A DNA stretch of 64,000 nt from positions 1,364,001 through 1,428,000 of the forward strand of contig NZ_CP087997.1 of NCBI RefSeq assembly GCF_021044565.1, in the 5' to 3' direction. The translations under genes and the position numbers were made by a program. Below the pieces are notes generated by a model. It was not told the origin of the DNA, made no database searches, and saw only the letters and a program-made list of their open reading frames with translations. The stretch's first letter is position 1; each line of letters starts with the position of its first letter. The DNA is from Subtercola endophyticus. Its GTDB lineage: Bacteria > Actinomycetota > Actinomycetes > Actinomycetales > Microbacteriaceae. This document shows, one piece after another, positions 52,701 through 63,805 of this stretch.

Positions 52701-53369
52701 ATGCTCCAGGCTCTGGGACATCTGCTGCCGATCGCTGTCGCCGTGGCCCTGAGTTCGGTGCCGATCACGGCGACGATCGTCATTCTGATCTCTCCTAAAC
52801 GCAATCGCGCCGCGATTCCGTTTCTGGTGGGCTGGGTCTTCGGCATCGCGCTGGTCATCTCGCTCGTCTCGCTGTTCGCCCAGGCCCTGCCCGAGCAGTC
52901 CGTCAAAGAGCCCACTCTCGCCATCGGAATCGTCGAGATCGTGCTCGGCGTCGCGATGATCGTGTTCTCGTTCATCACCTGGCGCCGAGCTCGGGGCAAG
53001 CCGCCGGCCGCCGACGACCCGAAATGGCTTCGCGCCATCGGCTCGTTCGGCGCTCTGCCCGCCTTCGGAATCGCGTTCGCCCTCAACTTTCGGCCGAAGG
53101 GCCTTCTGCTGGGCATCGCCGCCGGCCTGGGCCTGCACACCGCCGGAATCGACCCCGCAGAGGCCGCCGTAGCGATCGCCATCTACACGGTGATCGGCGC
53201 GTCGACTGTCGCCGCACCCATCATCGTGACGCTTGCCGCACCGCAGAAGATGCAGCCCCGCCTGCTGTCTGCGCGCTCGTGGATCACCCGCAACAGCCGC
53301 ATCGTCACCGTACTCATCATGCTGATGATCGGCGTCGTGATTCTCGGCTCGGGGCTGACCGACCTCTAA
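52701..53369 (+). CDS. GAP-family (Sap, sulfolipid-addressing) membrane protein
   Basis: This 222-residue protein has six hydrophobic helices and the LSSVPITATIVILISPKRN start typical of GAP/Sap proteins, which help transport peptidoglycolipid or sulfolipid in mycobacteria. It also shows LNFRPKGLLLGIAAGLGL. Its place between two cardiolipin synthase genes fits an envelope-lipid role. A good AAGGGG site precedes the start. Confidence 0.85.
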   Translation: MLQALGHLLPIAVAVALSSVPITATIVILISPKRNRAAIPFLVGWVFGIALVISLVSLFAQALPEQSVKEPTLAIGIVEIVLGVAMIVFSFITWRRARGKPPAADDPKWLRAIGSFGALPAFGIAFALNFRPKGLLLGIAAGLGLHTAGIDPAEAAVAIAIYTVIGASTVAAPIIVTLAAPQKMQPRLLSARSWITRNSRIVTVLIMLMIGVVILGSGLTDL

Positions 53370-53405
53370 CCGCGCGCCCGGCCCTCCGCACCGCATAATG
53401 GGAGA

Positions 53406-53630
53406 ATGACCGCCCCGGCCACCCCCGCGTTCGCCGCCGTGGGCGATGCGTCTCGAACGGGCGGCAGGATGCTCGAAAAGACCGGCACGGTCGAATTCGT
53501 CGCTCGGTCACGCCTCGACGCCCGCGCGAGCGCACTTCACGAGACGAGCAGTTTTGTCGCCGAACGCGGCCGCTGGTTCTACCTCGATGGCATCATTCAC
53601 GAACCACGACTCCGGGGGGCCCGCGCATGA
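53406..53630 (+). pseudogene. YchJ-like (UPF0225) domain remnant
   Basis: The 74-residue open stretch holds TGTVEFVARSRLDARA and LHETSSFVAERGRWFYLDG, which match the C-terminal strands of YchJ-like proteins. The N-terminal Cys-rich SEC-C motif and middle helices are missing, and the first 25 residues look unrelated. It overlaps the second cardiolipin synthase by 4 nt (ATGA). It may persist as a short gene, but the normal fold is incomplete. Confidence 0.65.
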
Positions 53631-55099
53631 CCAGCGATCAGATCACCATCATCGTCATCGTGGCGGCCCTGCTCGTCGACCTCGCTGTGCGTATCACCGC
53701 GATCATCGTGGTGCCCCGTAACCGACGCCCGGCCGCAGCGATGGCGTGGCTTCTGGCGATTTTTCTCATTCCCTACATCGGCGTCTTGTTCTTTCTGCTG
53801 ATCGGCAGCTACAAGCTGCCGAAAAAACGGCGCGACAAGCAAGCGGCCATCAACAGCTTCATCATCGAGACCACAAAGGGTATCGAGCTCGTCAGCGACG
53901 AGGAGCCGTGGCCCACCTGGCTGCGTTCGGTGGTGCGACTGAACCGGCAGCTGGGAGCGATGCCGCTGGTCGGCGGCAACACGGCAACGCTGATCGGCGA
54001 CTATGCCGCATCCATCGCCGCCATGACCGCGGAGATCGGGCGCGCCAAGACCTTCGTGCACTGCGAGTTCTACATCATCGCCCTCGACCCGGTGACGGCC
54101 GACTTCTTCGACGCCCTCGAGGCGGCGGTGAAGCGGGGGGTCACCGTTCGGGTGCTGCTCGACCACATCGCGTCGGTACGAACATCCACTCACCGCGCGA
54201 CGTTCAAGAAACTGACCGACATCGGAGTGACGTGGCAGTTCATGCTGCCGGTGCAGCCGCTGAAGGGCAAATGGCAGCGGCCCGACCTGCGCAATCACCG
54301 CAAACTGCTCGTCATCGACGGCAGGGTGGGGTTCATGGGGTCGCAGAACCTCATCGATCGCAGCTACAACAAGAAGAGCAACATCAGGCGGGGATTGCAG
54401 TGGCAAGACCTGATGACCCGTGTCGAGGGGCCGGTGGTGAGCGGCATCAACGCCATCTTCATCACCGACTGGTACAGCGAGACGAACGAGTTGCTCGCCC
54501 GCGAGACCGTGGAGATCGGTGACGAACTCGTCAACACGTCACCTGACGCGCTCGATTGCCAGCTGGTGCCGAGCGGCCCCGGCTTTGAAGGAGAGAACAA
54601 TCTGCGGCTGTTCTTGGCGCTGATGTACTACGCCCAAGAGAAGGTCATCATCACATCGCCCTACTTCGTGCCCGACGACTCGATGCTCTACGCCATCACC
54701 ACAGCGGCTCAGCGCGGCATCGAGGTCGAACTGTTCGTCTCAGAGATCGGCGATCAGGCCGGCGTCTATCACGCGCAACGGTCGTACTACGAGGCACTGC
54801 TGCGGGCGGGGGTGCGCATCTGGCTCTACCGCTCGCCGTACATTCTGCACGCCAAGCACTTCACGATCGACAACGAGATCGCCGTCATCGGCTCGAGCAA
54901 TATGGATATCCGCTCGTTCAATCTCGACCTCGAGATCTCGCTGATGGTGCGCGGAGAGAGCTTCGTGCGCGATATGCGCGCTGTCGAAGACGGGTACCGC
55001 GAACTGAGCCGCGAACTCACGCTCGAAGAGTGGCTGAGGCAGCCGCTGCGCTCGACCATCCTCGACAACCTCGCACGCCTGACGTCTGCGCTGCAGTAA
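53627..55099 (+). CDS. cls: cardiolipin synthase (PLD type), copy 2
   Basis: This 490-residue paralogue of the copy at 51173 is aligned end to end. It has two N-terminal helices and two HKD motifs: NHRKLLVIDGRVGFMGSQN and HAKHFTIDNEIAVIGSSN. Both copies keep all catalytic His, Lys and Asp residues, so both should be active. The start overlaps the YchJ remnant. Copies differ in charge of the central region, which may reflect different substrates or conditions. Confidence 0.92.
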   Translation: MTSDQITIIVIVAALLVDLAVRITAIIVVPRNRRPAAAMAWLLAIFLIPYIGVLFFLLIGSYKLPKKRRDKQAAINSFIIETTKGIELVSDEEPWPTWLRSVVRLNRQLGAMPLVGGNTATLIGDYAASIAAMTAEIGRAKTFVHCEFYIIALDPVTADFFDALEAAVKRGVTVRVLLDHIASVRTSTHRATFKKLTDIGVTWQFMLPVQPLKGKWQRPDLRNHRKLLVIDGRVGFMGSQNLIDRSYNKKSNIRRGLQWQDLMTRVEGPVVSGINAIFITDWYSETNELLARETVEIGDELVNTSPDALDCQLVPSGPGFEGENNLRLFLALMYYAQEKVIITSPYFVPDDSMLYAITTAAQRGIEVELFVSEIGDQAGVYHAQRSYYEALLRAGVRIWLYRSPYILHAKHFTIDNEIAVIGSSNMDIRSFNLDLEISLMVRGESFVRDMRAVEDGYRELSRELTLEEWLRQPLRSTILDNLARLTSALQ

Positions 55100-55235
55100 C
55101 GCCGCCGTGCCCGGTCGGGCACCGGATGCCCGATCCGCCGCCGATCGTAGGTTCCGCCCCTCGGGTGTGACATGCTGAGCGAAACGTCGGACTCTGGCAC
55201 ACTGCAGATCACAAGCCTTCGCGCTTGGAGCTGAA

Positions 55236-56384
55236 ATGTCACTCGATCCGCCATCCATAACCCGGCAGATCGTCGGCCGTCGAACGGTACTCGCCGTTTC
55301 CGCCTGGAGCGTTCCGGTCGTCGTGCTCGCCATCGCCGCACCCGCCGCTTCGGCCAGCGGGCCGATCACCGACTTCAGCCTCGCGGCCACGGCCCTCACA
55401 CTGTCATCGATTCCGAGCGGTGGCGGCTCGAGCCCGCTCACGCTGACGATCTCGGAGGTGGGCGGCGCGGCATCCACCGGCCCGATCGCGGTTTTCGTGA
55501 CGCGGCTCAATGCGGCGAACGGCTTGACGGGCGTCTCGGATTCCTTCGTCGCCGATGCCGTCGACGGCTGGACCGTGGAGCAGACCGACGACCATTTCGC
55601 CTTCACCTACACCAGCGGCATCGCCGCCCACTCGAGCTCGACCACGCTGACGGGCACTTGGAAGATCGCGCTTGCTCCGGCGCGGCTCGTCTCTGCCATT
55701 GCCACGGCGACCATCACAGCCGGGTCGGGGGGAGACACGAACGTCGGCAACAACCAGGTCTCGCTGCCTTTCGCCACCACGAACCAGATCGATCTCGGAG
55801 CGGCCACCGATTACACCCTGATCGGCCAGGCGGCACTCACCGACACGGGAGGCGCATCGACGTTCGACGGCGCCATCGGGTTCGAGCCCGGCGCTGCGCT
55901 CACCGGATTCTCTCCAGCCGCTCAGGCGTTGTTCGGCTCTGCAGCGAGCAACGCACAGGCCGAGACCGACACCCGTTCGGCGCTGGCTACGGCCACGGCC
56001 TTGCCCGCCACCGCTGCACTACCCGGCGCACTCGGCGGAGTCACCCTGCTGCCCGGAGTGTATCGACTGGCGGCAGCCATCGGTCTGACGGGGGTGCTCA
56101 CCTTCGACGCCGGCGGCGATCCGTCGGCGTCGTTCATTCTGGTCACCGGCGGAGCCTTCACGACCGCCGCGTCGAGCTCCATGGTGCTGAGTGGCGGCGC
56201 ACGTGCTTCGCGCATCTTCTGGGTGACCACCGGCGCCGTCACCCTCGGCGCCGACTCGGCGTTCGTCGGTACCGCGCTCATCGGCGCGGCGGTCACCGCC
56301 GGAGCCCGGGCAACGGTGACTGGCCGACTTCTTGCGACGAACGCCGCGGTCACCCTGTCGGCGAATCCGATCAGACTGCCCTAG
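55236..56384 (+). CDS. DUF3494 ice-binding-like secreted protein
   Basis: This 382-residue protein has a signal region (about 12-42) beginning with a twin Arg, GRRTVLAVSAW, which resembles a Tat signal. An Ig-like segment (about 45-175) follows, then a DUF3494 beta-solenoid (about 183-382) with YTLIGQAALTDTGGAS, GAIGFEPGAALTGF and FILVTGGAFTTAAS. DUF3494 proteins bind ice or act as adhesins. The canonical Thr-x-Thr faces cannot be verified by eye. The 3' end overlaps the convergent kinase gene by 14 nt. Confidence 0.85.
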   Translation: MSLDPPSITRQIVGRRTVLAVSAWSVPVVVLAIAAPAASASGPITDFSLAATALTLSSIPSGGGSSPLTLTISEVGGAASTGPIAVFVTRLNAANGLTGVSDSFVADAVDGWTVEQTDDHFAFTYTSGIAAHSSSTTLTGTWKIALAPARLVSAIATATITAGSGGDTNVGNNQVSLPFATTNQIDLGAATDYTLIGQAALTDTGGASTFDGAIGFEPGAALTGFSPAAQALFGSAASNAQAETDTRSALATATALPATAALPGALGGVTLLPGVYRLAAAIGLTGVLTFDAGGDPSASFILVTGGAFTTAASSSMVLSGGARASRIFWVTTGAVTLGADSAFVGTALIGAAVTAGARATVTGRLLATNAAVTLSANPIRLP

Positions 56385-57843
56385 CAGCCGGTCTTACGGC
56401 CGGGGCAGGGACCGGGACCGCGGCCGCGGCCGCGGCCGACGTGTAGCCGCCGTGGTAGTAGCCGTAGCTGCGCCCGTCGGCGCCGGTGTGCGGCACGCGG
56501 TTCAGGATGATGCCCAGAACCTTGCCGTTGGTGAGAGTGATGCCGGCCACCGCCCGTTCGAGTTCGTCGATGGTCGTTCGGCCCGCCGAGACCACCACGA
56601 GGGCGCCGTCGGCCTGAGCGGCGAGAATCGCCGCGTCGGTCACCGGCAGCAGGGGCGGAGCATCCACCAGCACGATTGCGTCTTCGGCGAGGTGACGCAG
56701 CAGCAGGTTCATGCCTTTCGTGCCGAGCAACTCGCTGGGGTTCGGCGGAATCGACCCGGCGCCCAGCACGTTCAGGTTGCCGGAATCGCCCCAGGGCTGC
56801 AGAACATCCTGAACCTCGGCACTGCCGATGAGCAGGTCGGTGACACCCACTCCCCCGACCACGCCGAACGACGACGCCACCATCGGTTTGCGCAGATCCC
56901 CGTCGACCACCACGACCTTCTGCCCGGCCGCCGCCAGTGCGATCGCGAGGTTGGCCGTGACCGTGGACTTGCCGTCGTTCGGCGACGGGCTCGTGACGAC
57001 GATGACTCGCGGCGGGTCGTCGATGTGCATGAAACGCAGATTGGTGCGCAGCTCACGAAAAGCTTCGCCGAGCGCGCGACTCTGCGCCGTCGCGACCGAC
57101 CCGGCGACCGTGCCGTCGCCGGAGGTGAGCCGGCTGAGATCGCTGAGGGCCTTGTCGCGCGGAAGAGTGCCGACCACCGAGAGCCTGAAATGCTGCTGGA
57201 TGATCGCGGCCGACCTGATTCGCCGGTCGAGAACGTTGCGCACCACGGCGTAGACCAGCGCCACCATCAACCCGAGCAGCGCGCCGATCAGCACCGAGAT
57301 ACGGGTGTTCGGAAAGATCGGGCTCTGCGGGGCGACCGCCGCCTCGATCGGCTCGAGAAAGGTGGCGGGCTCTGCGGTGACGGTGGTGGATCCGGCGGTG
57401 ACCGTCTTGCTCTCGATCGTCTGGATCTGTGCGGCCATCCCCACGATCCAGGCGTCGGCGAGCTGCTTGGCTCTCACCCCGCTCGAGGCTCTCGCAGAGA
57501 TGTTGATCGTCGGGGTGTCTTTCGTGTTCGTCACCGTGACGCGGTCTGCCACCGACTCGGCGGAGTCGGTGAGACCCAGTTGCCCGATCACGATGTCGGC
57601 GACGGCGCGGGACTGCCCCACGGCGACGAATGTGGTCGCCTTCGACTTCGCAAGAGCATCCGTCGCCACCGACTCGCCGATAGTGCCGTCAGAGACCATG
57701 CTCACGATGCCGGTCGAGTTCGCCGAATAGACCGGCGTCTGCAGAAACGTCCACCCCCAGGCCGTGAGCGCACCGACCAGGGTGAAGACGAGGAGGGCCG
57801 CCCAATGCGCCTTCAGAACACGTACGTAATCCTGAAGGGTCAT
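56371..57843 (-). CDS. polysaccharide-biosynthesis tyrosine autokinase (Wzc/CapAB-type)
   Basis: This 490-residue protein combines a Wzz chain-length domain (about 1-235, membrane helices near 17-37 and 190-210) with a BY-kinase domain. The kinase has Walker A-like SPSPNDGKST (about 283-292), Walker A' VVVVDGDLRKP and Walker B IVLVDAPPLLPVTDA. The tail has a Tyr cluster (SYGYYHGGY) for autophosphorylation and a Pro/Ala end. It regulates capsule or exopolysaccharide chain length. No other polysaccharide genes are adjacent except the operon at 61056 onward. Confidence 0.9.
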   Translation of the reverse strand: MTLQDYVRVLKAHWAALLVFTLVGALTAWGWTFLQTPVYSANSTGIVSMVSDGTIGESVATDALAKSKATTFVAVGQSRAVADIVIGQLGLTDSAESVADRVTVTNTKDTPTINISARASSGVRAKQLADAWIVGMAAQIQTIESKTVTAGSTTVTAEPATFLEPIEAAVAPQSPIFPNTRISVLIGALLGLMVALVYAVVRNVLDRRIRSAAIIQQHFRLSVVGTLPRDKALSDLSRLTSGDGTVAGSVATAQSRALGEAFRELRTNLRFMHIDDPPRVIVVTSPSPNDGKSTVTANLAIALAAAGQKVVVVDGDLRKPMVASSFGVVGGVGVTDLLIGSAEVQDVLQPWGDSGNLNVLGAGSIPPNPSELLGTKGMNLLLRHLAEDAIVLVDAPPLLPVTDAAILAAQADGALVVVSAGRTTIDELERAVAGITLTNGKVLGIILNRVPHTGADGRSYGYYHGGYTSAAAAAAVPVPAPAVRPAARAV

Positions 57844-57901
57844 GCGACCTCGCTCTGTAGGCGGCTCAGTCTACGTCAGCACGTCACGTTTCGGCCCTCT
57901 T

Positions 57902-58726
57902 TCAGGTGACAGCCAGACTCTCGGGGTCGGCGTTGATGGCCGCCGCCGCCACGCGCGCGAGGGGCGTTCGAATCATGTGGTCTGATGCCTGAACCATGTG
58001 CACCGTCACGCCGCGCATCTTCTCGATGATGGCGATGCTGCCGGGGGCGATGAACTCGTCGAACCGGCCGTACACGACGTCGATCGGAACTTCGACGTGC
58101 GCGAGGTCGCTGATGATGGTCTGCACCTCGATGCAGTGCTGCATGGACTTCACAAATGGCACCCAGTTGTCTTCGGTGATCTCGAGCACATGCTGCACGG
58201 GAAGCATGCGCGAGACCACTGCGGCCCTGGCGACGGTGAAGTCTTTGTTTTGCAGCAGATAGTCGTAGATCTTCAGGTAGCCCGACACGCGCTTTCGCAG
58301 CTTCGGGTCGCCGATCTCCATGGGGTTCAGGTAGATCGGCGGGCTGACCAGCACGAGGTGGGTCACCACCTTCGGATGCGTCGAAGCGAATCGTGAGGTG
58401 ATGAGACACCCGAGCGAGTGACCCACCAGAACGAACGGTTCGCGCAGGTGCAGGGAGTGGATGGTCGCCGCCAGGGCGTCGACGTGCTCGTACATGGTGT
58501 ATTCGGCGTCGGGCGGTTGAGGCGACTCGCCGAACCCGAGAATGTCGATGGCGATGACCCGGTGACCGGCCTGGATCAGCGGAATCACGTAATGGAACGT
58601 CGCCGACGAAGACGCAATGCCGTGCACCAGAATGACGGGCGGGCCCGATCCCTGGTCGACGGCGACGTGCAGCAACGGCGCTCTCGGCTTGTGCAGGGCG
58701 GCGAGCGCATCCGAGAGTATCGACAT
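57902..58726 (-). CDS. alpha/beta hydrolase
   Basis: From the ATG at 58726 this is a 274-residue protein with oxyanion-region VHGIASSSATF, nucleophile elbow GHSLGC (Ser near 112), Asp in YGRFDEF and His in ASDHMIRTP. A helical cap lies between. The substrate is unknown; esterase or lactonase relatives are similar. The start at 58726 is preferred to one 48 nt upstream because it gives the family N-terminus. A long inverted repeat separates it from glgX. Confidence 0.85.
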   Translation of the reverse strand: MSILSDALAALHKPRAPLLHVAVDQGSGPPVILVHGIASSSATFHYVIPLIQAGHRVIAIDILGFGESPQPPDAEYTMYEHVDALAATIHSLHLREPFVLVGHSLGCLITSRFASTHPKVVTHLVLVSPPIYLNPMEIGDPKLRKRVSGYLKIYDYLLQNKDFTVARAAVVSRMLPVQHVLEITEDNWVPFVKSMQHCIEVQTIISDLAHVEVPIDVVYGRFDEFIAPGSIAIIEKMRGVTVHMVQASDHMIRTPLARVAAAAINADPESLAVT

Positions 58727-58765
58727 CACCCCACCCTTGCCGTTCGCGCGGGCCCGGTCAACACA

Positions 58766-58827
58766 GACGCGCACTTCGGAGCATCCGCGTCTGCTCGAGC
58801 TGCAGCGGTTGCGCCGAAGTGCGCGTC
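58766..58827 (-). terminator. 14-bp perfect inverted repeat after glgX
   Basis: GACGCGCACTTCGG at 58766-58779 is the exact reverse complement of 58814-58827, with a 34-nt loop that itself can pair partly (CTGC...GCAG). It begins 6 nt after the glgX stop and ends 39 nt before the hydrolase ATG, so it is a terminator or leader structure. Confidence 0.6.
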
Positions 58828-58833
58828 AGCGGG

Positions 58834-60885
<2,052 letters not shown>

Positions 60886-61055
60886 TGCTCCATCATGACC
60901 GAGCGCCGCGCCTGAACGGATTCCGGTGGTGGGGGCTTGACGACGGCTTCCTGTGCTCGTATGACGCAAAATCGGGCCCGGCGCAAGGGGTCAGCCTGGC
61001 CTCCTCACCGCGCCCGGCGACCCCCTACAGTGAAGATCCGGGAGGAGGGTGCACC

Positions 61056-62327
61056 ATGCAGCTGAGCGATTCTCTCGTGACGTTCGGGCCTCGTTCTGCA
61101 GCAGCGGCGCCAAAGACGAACGGGCTCGAGACGAACGGGCTCGAGAGGAACGGGCTCGAGAGGAACGGTCCAGAGCCGACCGGGCCGGAGCCGACCGGGC
61201 TCGAGCCACAGGTTCAGGATGCCCTGCAGAGGCTGCTCGACGTGCCCGCCCCGACCGTGGCCGACGCCCTCGCCTTGGCTCGCGTGATCGGCGCGACGGG
61301 CATCCGCCCGGGCATCGGACGCACGAAACGGCTCTGGGAGCTGCTGGCGACCGTAGGCGCCCACGACCTCGGCAGCGCGCGGGCCCTCGAGCCGCACCTC
61401 GACGCGCTGGCGATTCTCGCCGAGTCCGGCTCCGGTTACGAGCCCACCTCGGGCCTGGACGACGCCGTTGCAGGTGCTACCTGGGGCCTGGACGACGCCG
61501 TTGCGGGTGCTACCTGGGGCGTGTTCGCCTCGGAAGGCGGCGGCGGAGCGCCGGTGACCGCCAGCCGAACGGCCGATGGCGCCTTCTCGCTCAGCGGCCT
61601 CAAGCCGTGGTGCTCACTCGCCGATCGCCTCGACCGCGCACTCGTGACGGCCACGCTCGATGCTGGCGCACTCGATGCCGCCACAATCGCTGCTGCCGCA
61701 CTCGATTCTGCCGCCCCAGCGCGGCAACTGTTCGCCGTCGACCTGCGCCACCCCGGCGTGACGGTGCTTCCGGGCGAATGGCACCCACGGGGGCTCAGCG
61801 AGATTCCGAGCGGGCCGGTGCGCTTCGAGGCTGTGCCCGCGCAGCCCGTCGGCGCCCCCGGCTGGTACCTCACCCGCCCGGGGTTCTGGTGGGGCGCCGT
61901 CGGCGTCGCCGCGTGCTGGTACGGCGGCGTGGTCGGTGTTGCGCGCACGCTCTTCGATGCAGCTCACGCACGCCCGGCGCCCGACCCGCTGCTGCTGATG
62001 CACCTCGGCGCAGTGGATGCCCAGCTCAACGATTGCCGCCGCGCCCTCGCCGAAGCAGCGGCGCTCGTCGACGCGGGTGCCGCCACGGGCGCCCACGGGG
62101 GTCTGCTCGCGAATCGGGTGCGAGCAACGGTGGCCCGGGCATCCGAATCGGTGCTGCTGCATGTCGCCCACGCCCTCGGGCCGGCACCGCTCGCGCAGAA
62201 CGCGGTGCACGCCAAGCGCGTGGCCGACCTCGAACTGTACGTGCGCCAGCACCACGCCGAGAAAGACGACGCGGCGCTCGGTCAGCAGTTGCTCGCGCCT
62301 GGCGAGGGGGGTGCACGGCCGTGGTGA
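61056..62327 (+). CDS. acyl-CoA dehydrogenase-like protein
   Basis: From the ATG at 61056 (GGAGGAGG upstream) this is a 423-residue protein. Its C-terminal two thirds (about 145-420) follow the acyl-CoA dehydrogenase fold (SLSGLKPWCSLADRLDRALV; ANRVRATVARASESVLLHVAHALG). The usual catalytic Glu is not obvious. The N-terminal leader contains six 5-residue repeats, and a duplicated GLDDAVAGATW lies near 133-154. It is coupled to the PIG-L/methyltransferase gene (GTGA overlap) and likely acts on the same pathway as the glycosyltransferase. Confidence 0.78.
   Translation: MQLSDSLVTFGPRSAAAAPKTNGLETNGLERNGLERNGPEPTGPEPTGLEPQVQDALQRLLDVPAPTVADALALARVIGATGIRPGIGRTKRLWELLATVGAHDLGSARALEPHLDALAILAESGSGYEPTSGLDDAVAGATWGLDDAVAGATWGVFASEGGGGAPVTASRTADGAFSLSGLKPWCSLADRLDRALVTATLDAGALDAATIAAAALDSAAPARQLFAVDLRHPGVTVLPGEWHPRGLSEIPSGPVRFEAVPAQPVGAPGWYLTRPGFWWGAVGVAACWYGGVVGVARTLFDAAHARPAPDPLLLMHLGAVDAQLNDCRRALAEAAALVDAGAATGAHGGLLANRVRATVARASESVLLHVAHALGPAPLAQNAVHAKRVADLELYVRQHHAEKDDAALGQQLLAPGEGGARPW
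61122..61210 (+). repeat. six tandem 15-bp repeats in the acyl-CoA dehydrogenase-like gene
   Basis: Units start at 61122, 61137, 61152, 61167, 61182 and 61197 (last one 14 nt). The first three read GGGCTCGAGASGAAC and encode GLExN; the next encode GPEPT. The repeat lies in frame in the N-terminal leader. Confidence 0.9.
61452..61517 (+). repeat. 33-bp direct duplication
   Basis: 61452-61484 and 61485-61517 are adjacent copies differing at one base. They encode GLDDAVAGATW twice, adding 11 residues to the protein. Confidence 0.92.
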
Positions 62328-63805
62328 CCTTCGACTCCCGCGAGCCTGGAACCACCCGGGCAGAATGGGCGGCCGACGCGCGCTGGGCCGGGCTGCCCGA
62401 GCTGACTCTCGACTCCGTCGACCGGCTGATCGTGGTCGCCGCCCACCCCGACGACGAGACCCTCGGCGCGGGCGGACTCATCGCCGAGTGTTTCGCCCGG
62501 GAGATCGCGGTCACCGTGGTGATCGTGACGAACGGCGACGCCTCGCACCCCGGCTCCCCCACGCTCGACGCCGAGGGGCTCGCGGCAGCACGCTCACGCG
62601 AGGTGCGCGAAGCGGTCGACCTACTCGGGCCGGGAACGCCCATCGTCGAGCTCGGCTTCGGCGACGGAACATTGGCCGACAGTCCCGAAGCCGTTCACGC
62701 AGCACTGGTGCGCGTGCTGTCGTCGATCGTGGGCGAGGGGGCAACCGCAGCCTCGTCGGGTGCCCGAACACTGCTCGCCGCGCCCTGGCGCGGAGACGAA
62801 CATCCCGATCACCGCGTCATCGGCGAGCTCTGCGCCACGCTCGCCGACGAGCATGGCCTCGAGCTGCTCGAATACCCCATCTGGCTCTGGCACTGGGGTT
62901 CGCCCGACGCACCGCAGACGCCGTGGTCCGACTTCGTCAGCCTCCCCCTCAGCGACTGGAGCGCCCTCTCGAAAGACCGGGCCATCTCGGCTCACCGCTC
63001 ACAGACAGAGCCGCTCAGCCCGGCGCCTGGCGACGAGGCCCTCTTGCACGCCACCTTTCTCGCCAACTTCGACCGCGACGATGAGATCTTTGTTCGGGCC
63101 GCCACGACGACTCCGGATGCCCGTTCCGACGCCACAGCGACCATCACACCCTCACCGACCACCACCTCGGGCACCCCCGCTGCCACCTCGAGCGCCGTAG
63201 CCATGCCGGCCGAGTACTTCGACGCCACCTACGCCCGCTCGCCCGACCCCTGGGGGTTCACCGACCGCTGGTACGAAGAACGCAAACGTGCCGCTACCCT
63301 CGCCGCTCTTCCCCGGCAGCGCTACTCCCGGGGGTTCGAGGTCGGCTGCTCGATCGGCGTACTCACCGAACAGCTCGCACCCCGCGTCGCCGCCCTACTG
63401 TCTGTCGACATCGCACCCGCCGCCGTCGAGAAGGCCCGGGAACGCCTCGCCGCAGCCCCCAACGTCACGTTCCGTGTGGCGAACGCGGCAACATCGCCGA
63501 TAGACGGGCCCTACGACCTCATCGTGTTCTCCGAGGTCGGCTACTACTTCACCGAGTCGACTCTCGATGCGGTGCTCGATCGCTTCGGCACCGCGCTTTC
63601 GTCCGACGGCCACTTCATCGCCTGCCATTGGCGGCACCCGGTGAGCGATTATCTGCAGACCGGCGACGAGGTACACGCGCGCATTGCTGCCTTCGCCGAG
63701 GGCACCGGCTGGAGCAGGCTGGTGCAGCACCACGAAGAGGATTTTCTGCTCGAGGTGTATTCACCAGACCCGCGATCCGTCGCCGCCGAGACGGGGCTGG
63801 TGTGA
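62324..63805 (+). CDS. PIG-L deacetylase / SAM methyltransferase fusion
   Basis: From the GTG at 62324 this is a 493-residue protein. The N-terminal PIG-L domain has zinc motif AAHPDDETLGAGG (about 40-52) and WRGDEHPDHRVIGE. A Ser/Thr/Pro linker (about 260-290) joins it to a class I methyltransferase (MPAEYFDATYARSPDPWGF; FEVGCSIGVLTEQLAP). PIG-L enzymes deacetylate N-acetyl sugars, and the second domain resembles NodS. The product may be a modified aminosugar. It overlaps both neighbours by 4 nt. Confidence 0.88.
   Translation: MTFDSREPGTTRAEWAADARWAGLPELTLDSVDRLIVVAAHPDDETLGAGGLIAECFAREIAVTVVIVTNGDASHPGSPTLDAEGLAAARSREVREAVDLLGPGTPIVELGFGDGTLADSPEAVHAALVRVLSSIVGEGATAASSGARTLLAAPWRGDEHPDHRVIGELCATLADEHGLELLEYPIWLWHWGSPDAPQTPWSDFVSLPLSDWSALSKDRAISAHRSQTEPLSPAPGDEALLHATFLANFDRDDEIFVRAATTTPDARSDATATITPSPTTTSGTPAATSSAVAMPAEYFDATYARSPDPWGFTDRWYEERKRAATLAALPRQRYSRGFEVGCSIGVLTEQLAPRVAALLSVDIAPAAVEKARERLAAAPNVTFRVANAATSPIDGPYDLIVFSEVGYYFTESTLDAVLDRFGTALSSDGHFIACHWRHPVSDYLQTGDEVHARIAAFAEGTGWSRLVQHHEEDFLLEVYSPDPRSVAAETGLV

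Noticed and set aside
61049..62320. Very long open frame (more than 900 codons) running through the acyl-CoA dehydrogenase-like gene into the PIG-L gene
   Set aside because: The upstream part is Arg/Pro-rich shadow sequence in a GC-rich gene; the GTG at 62324 with GTGA overlap gives a normal PIG-L start.
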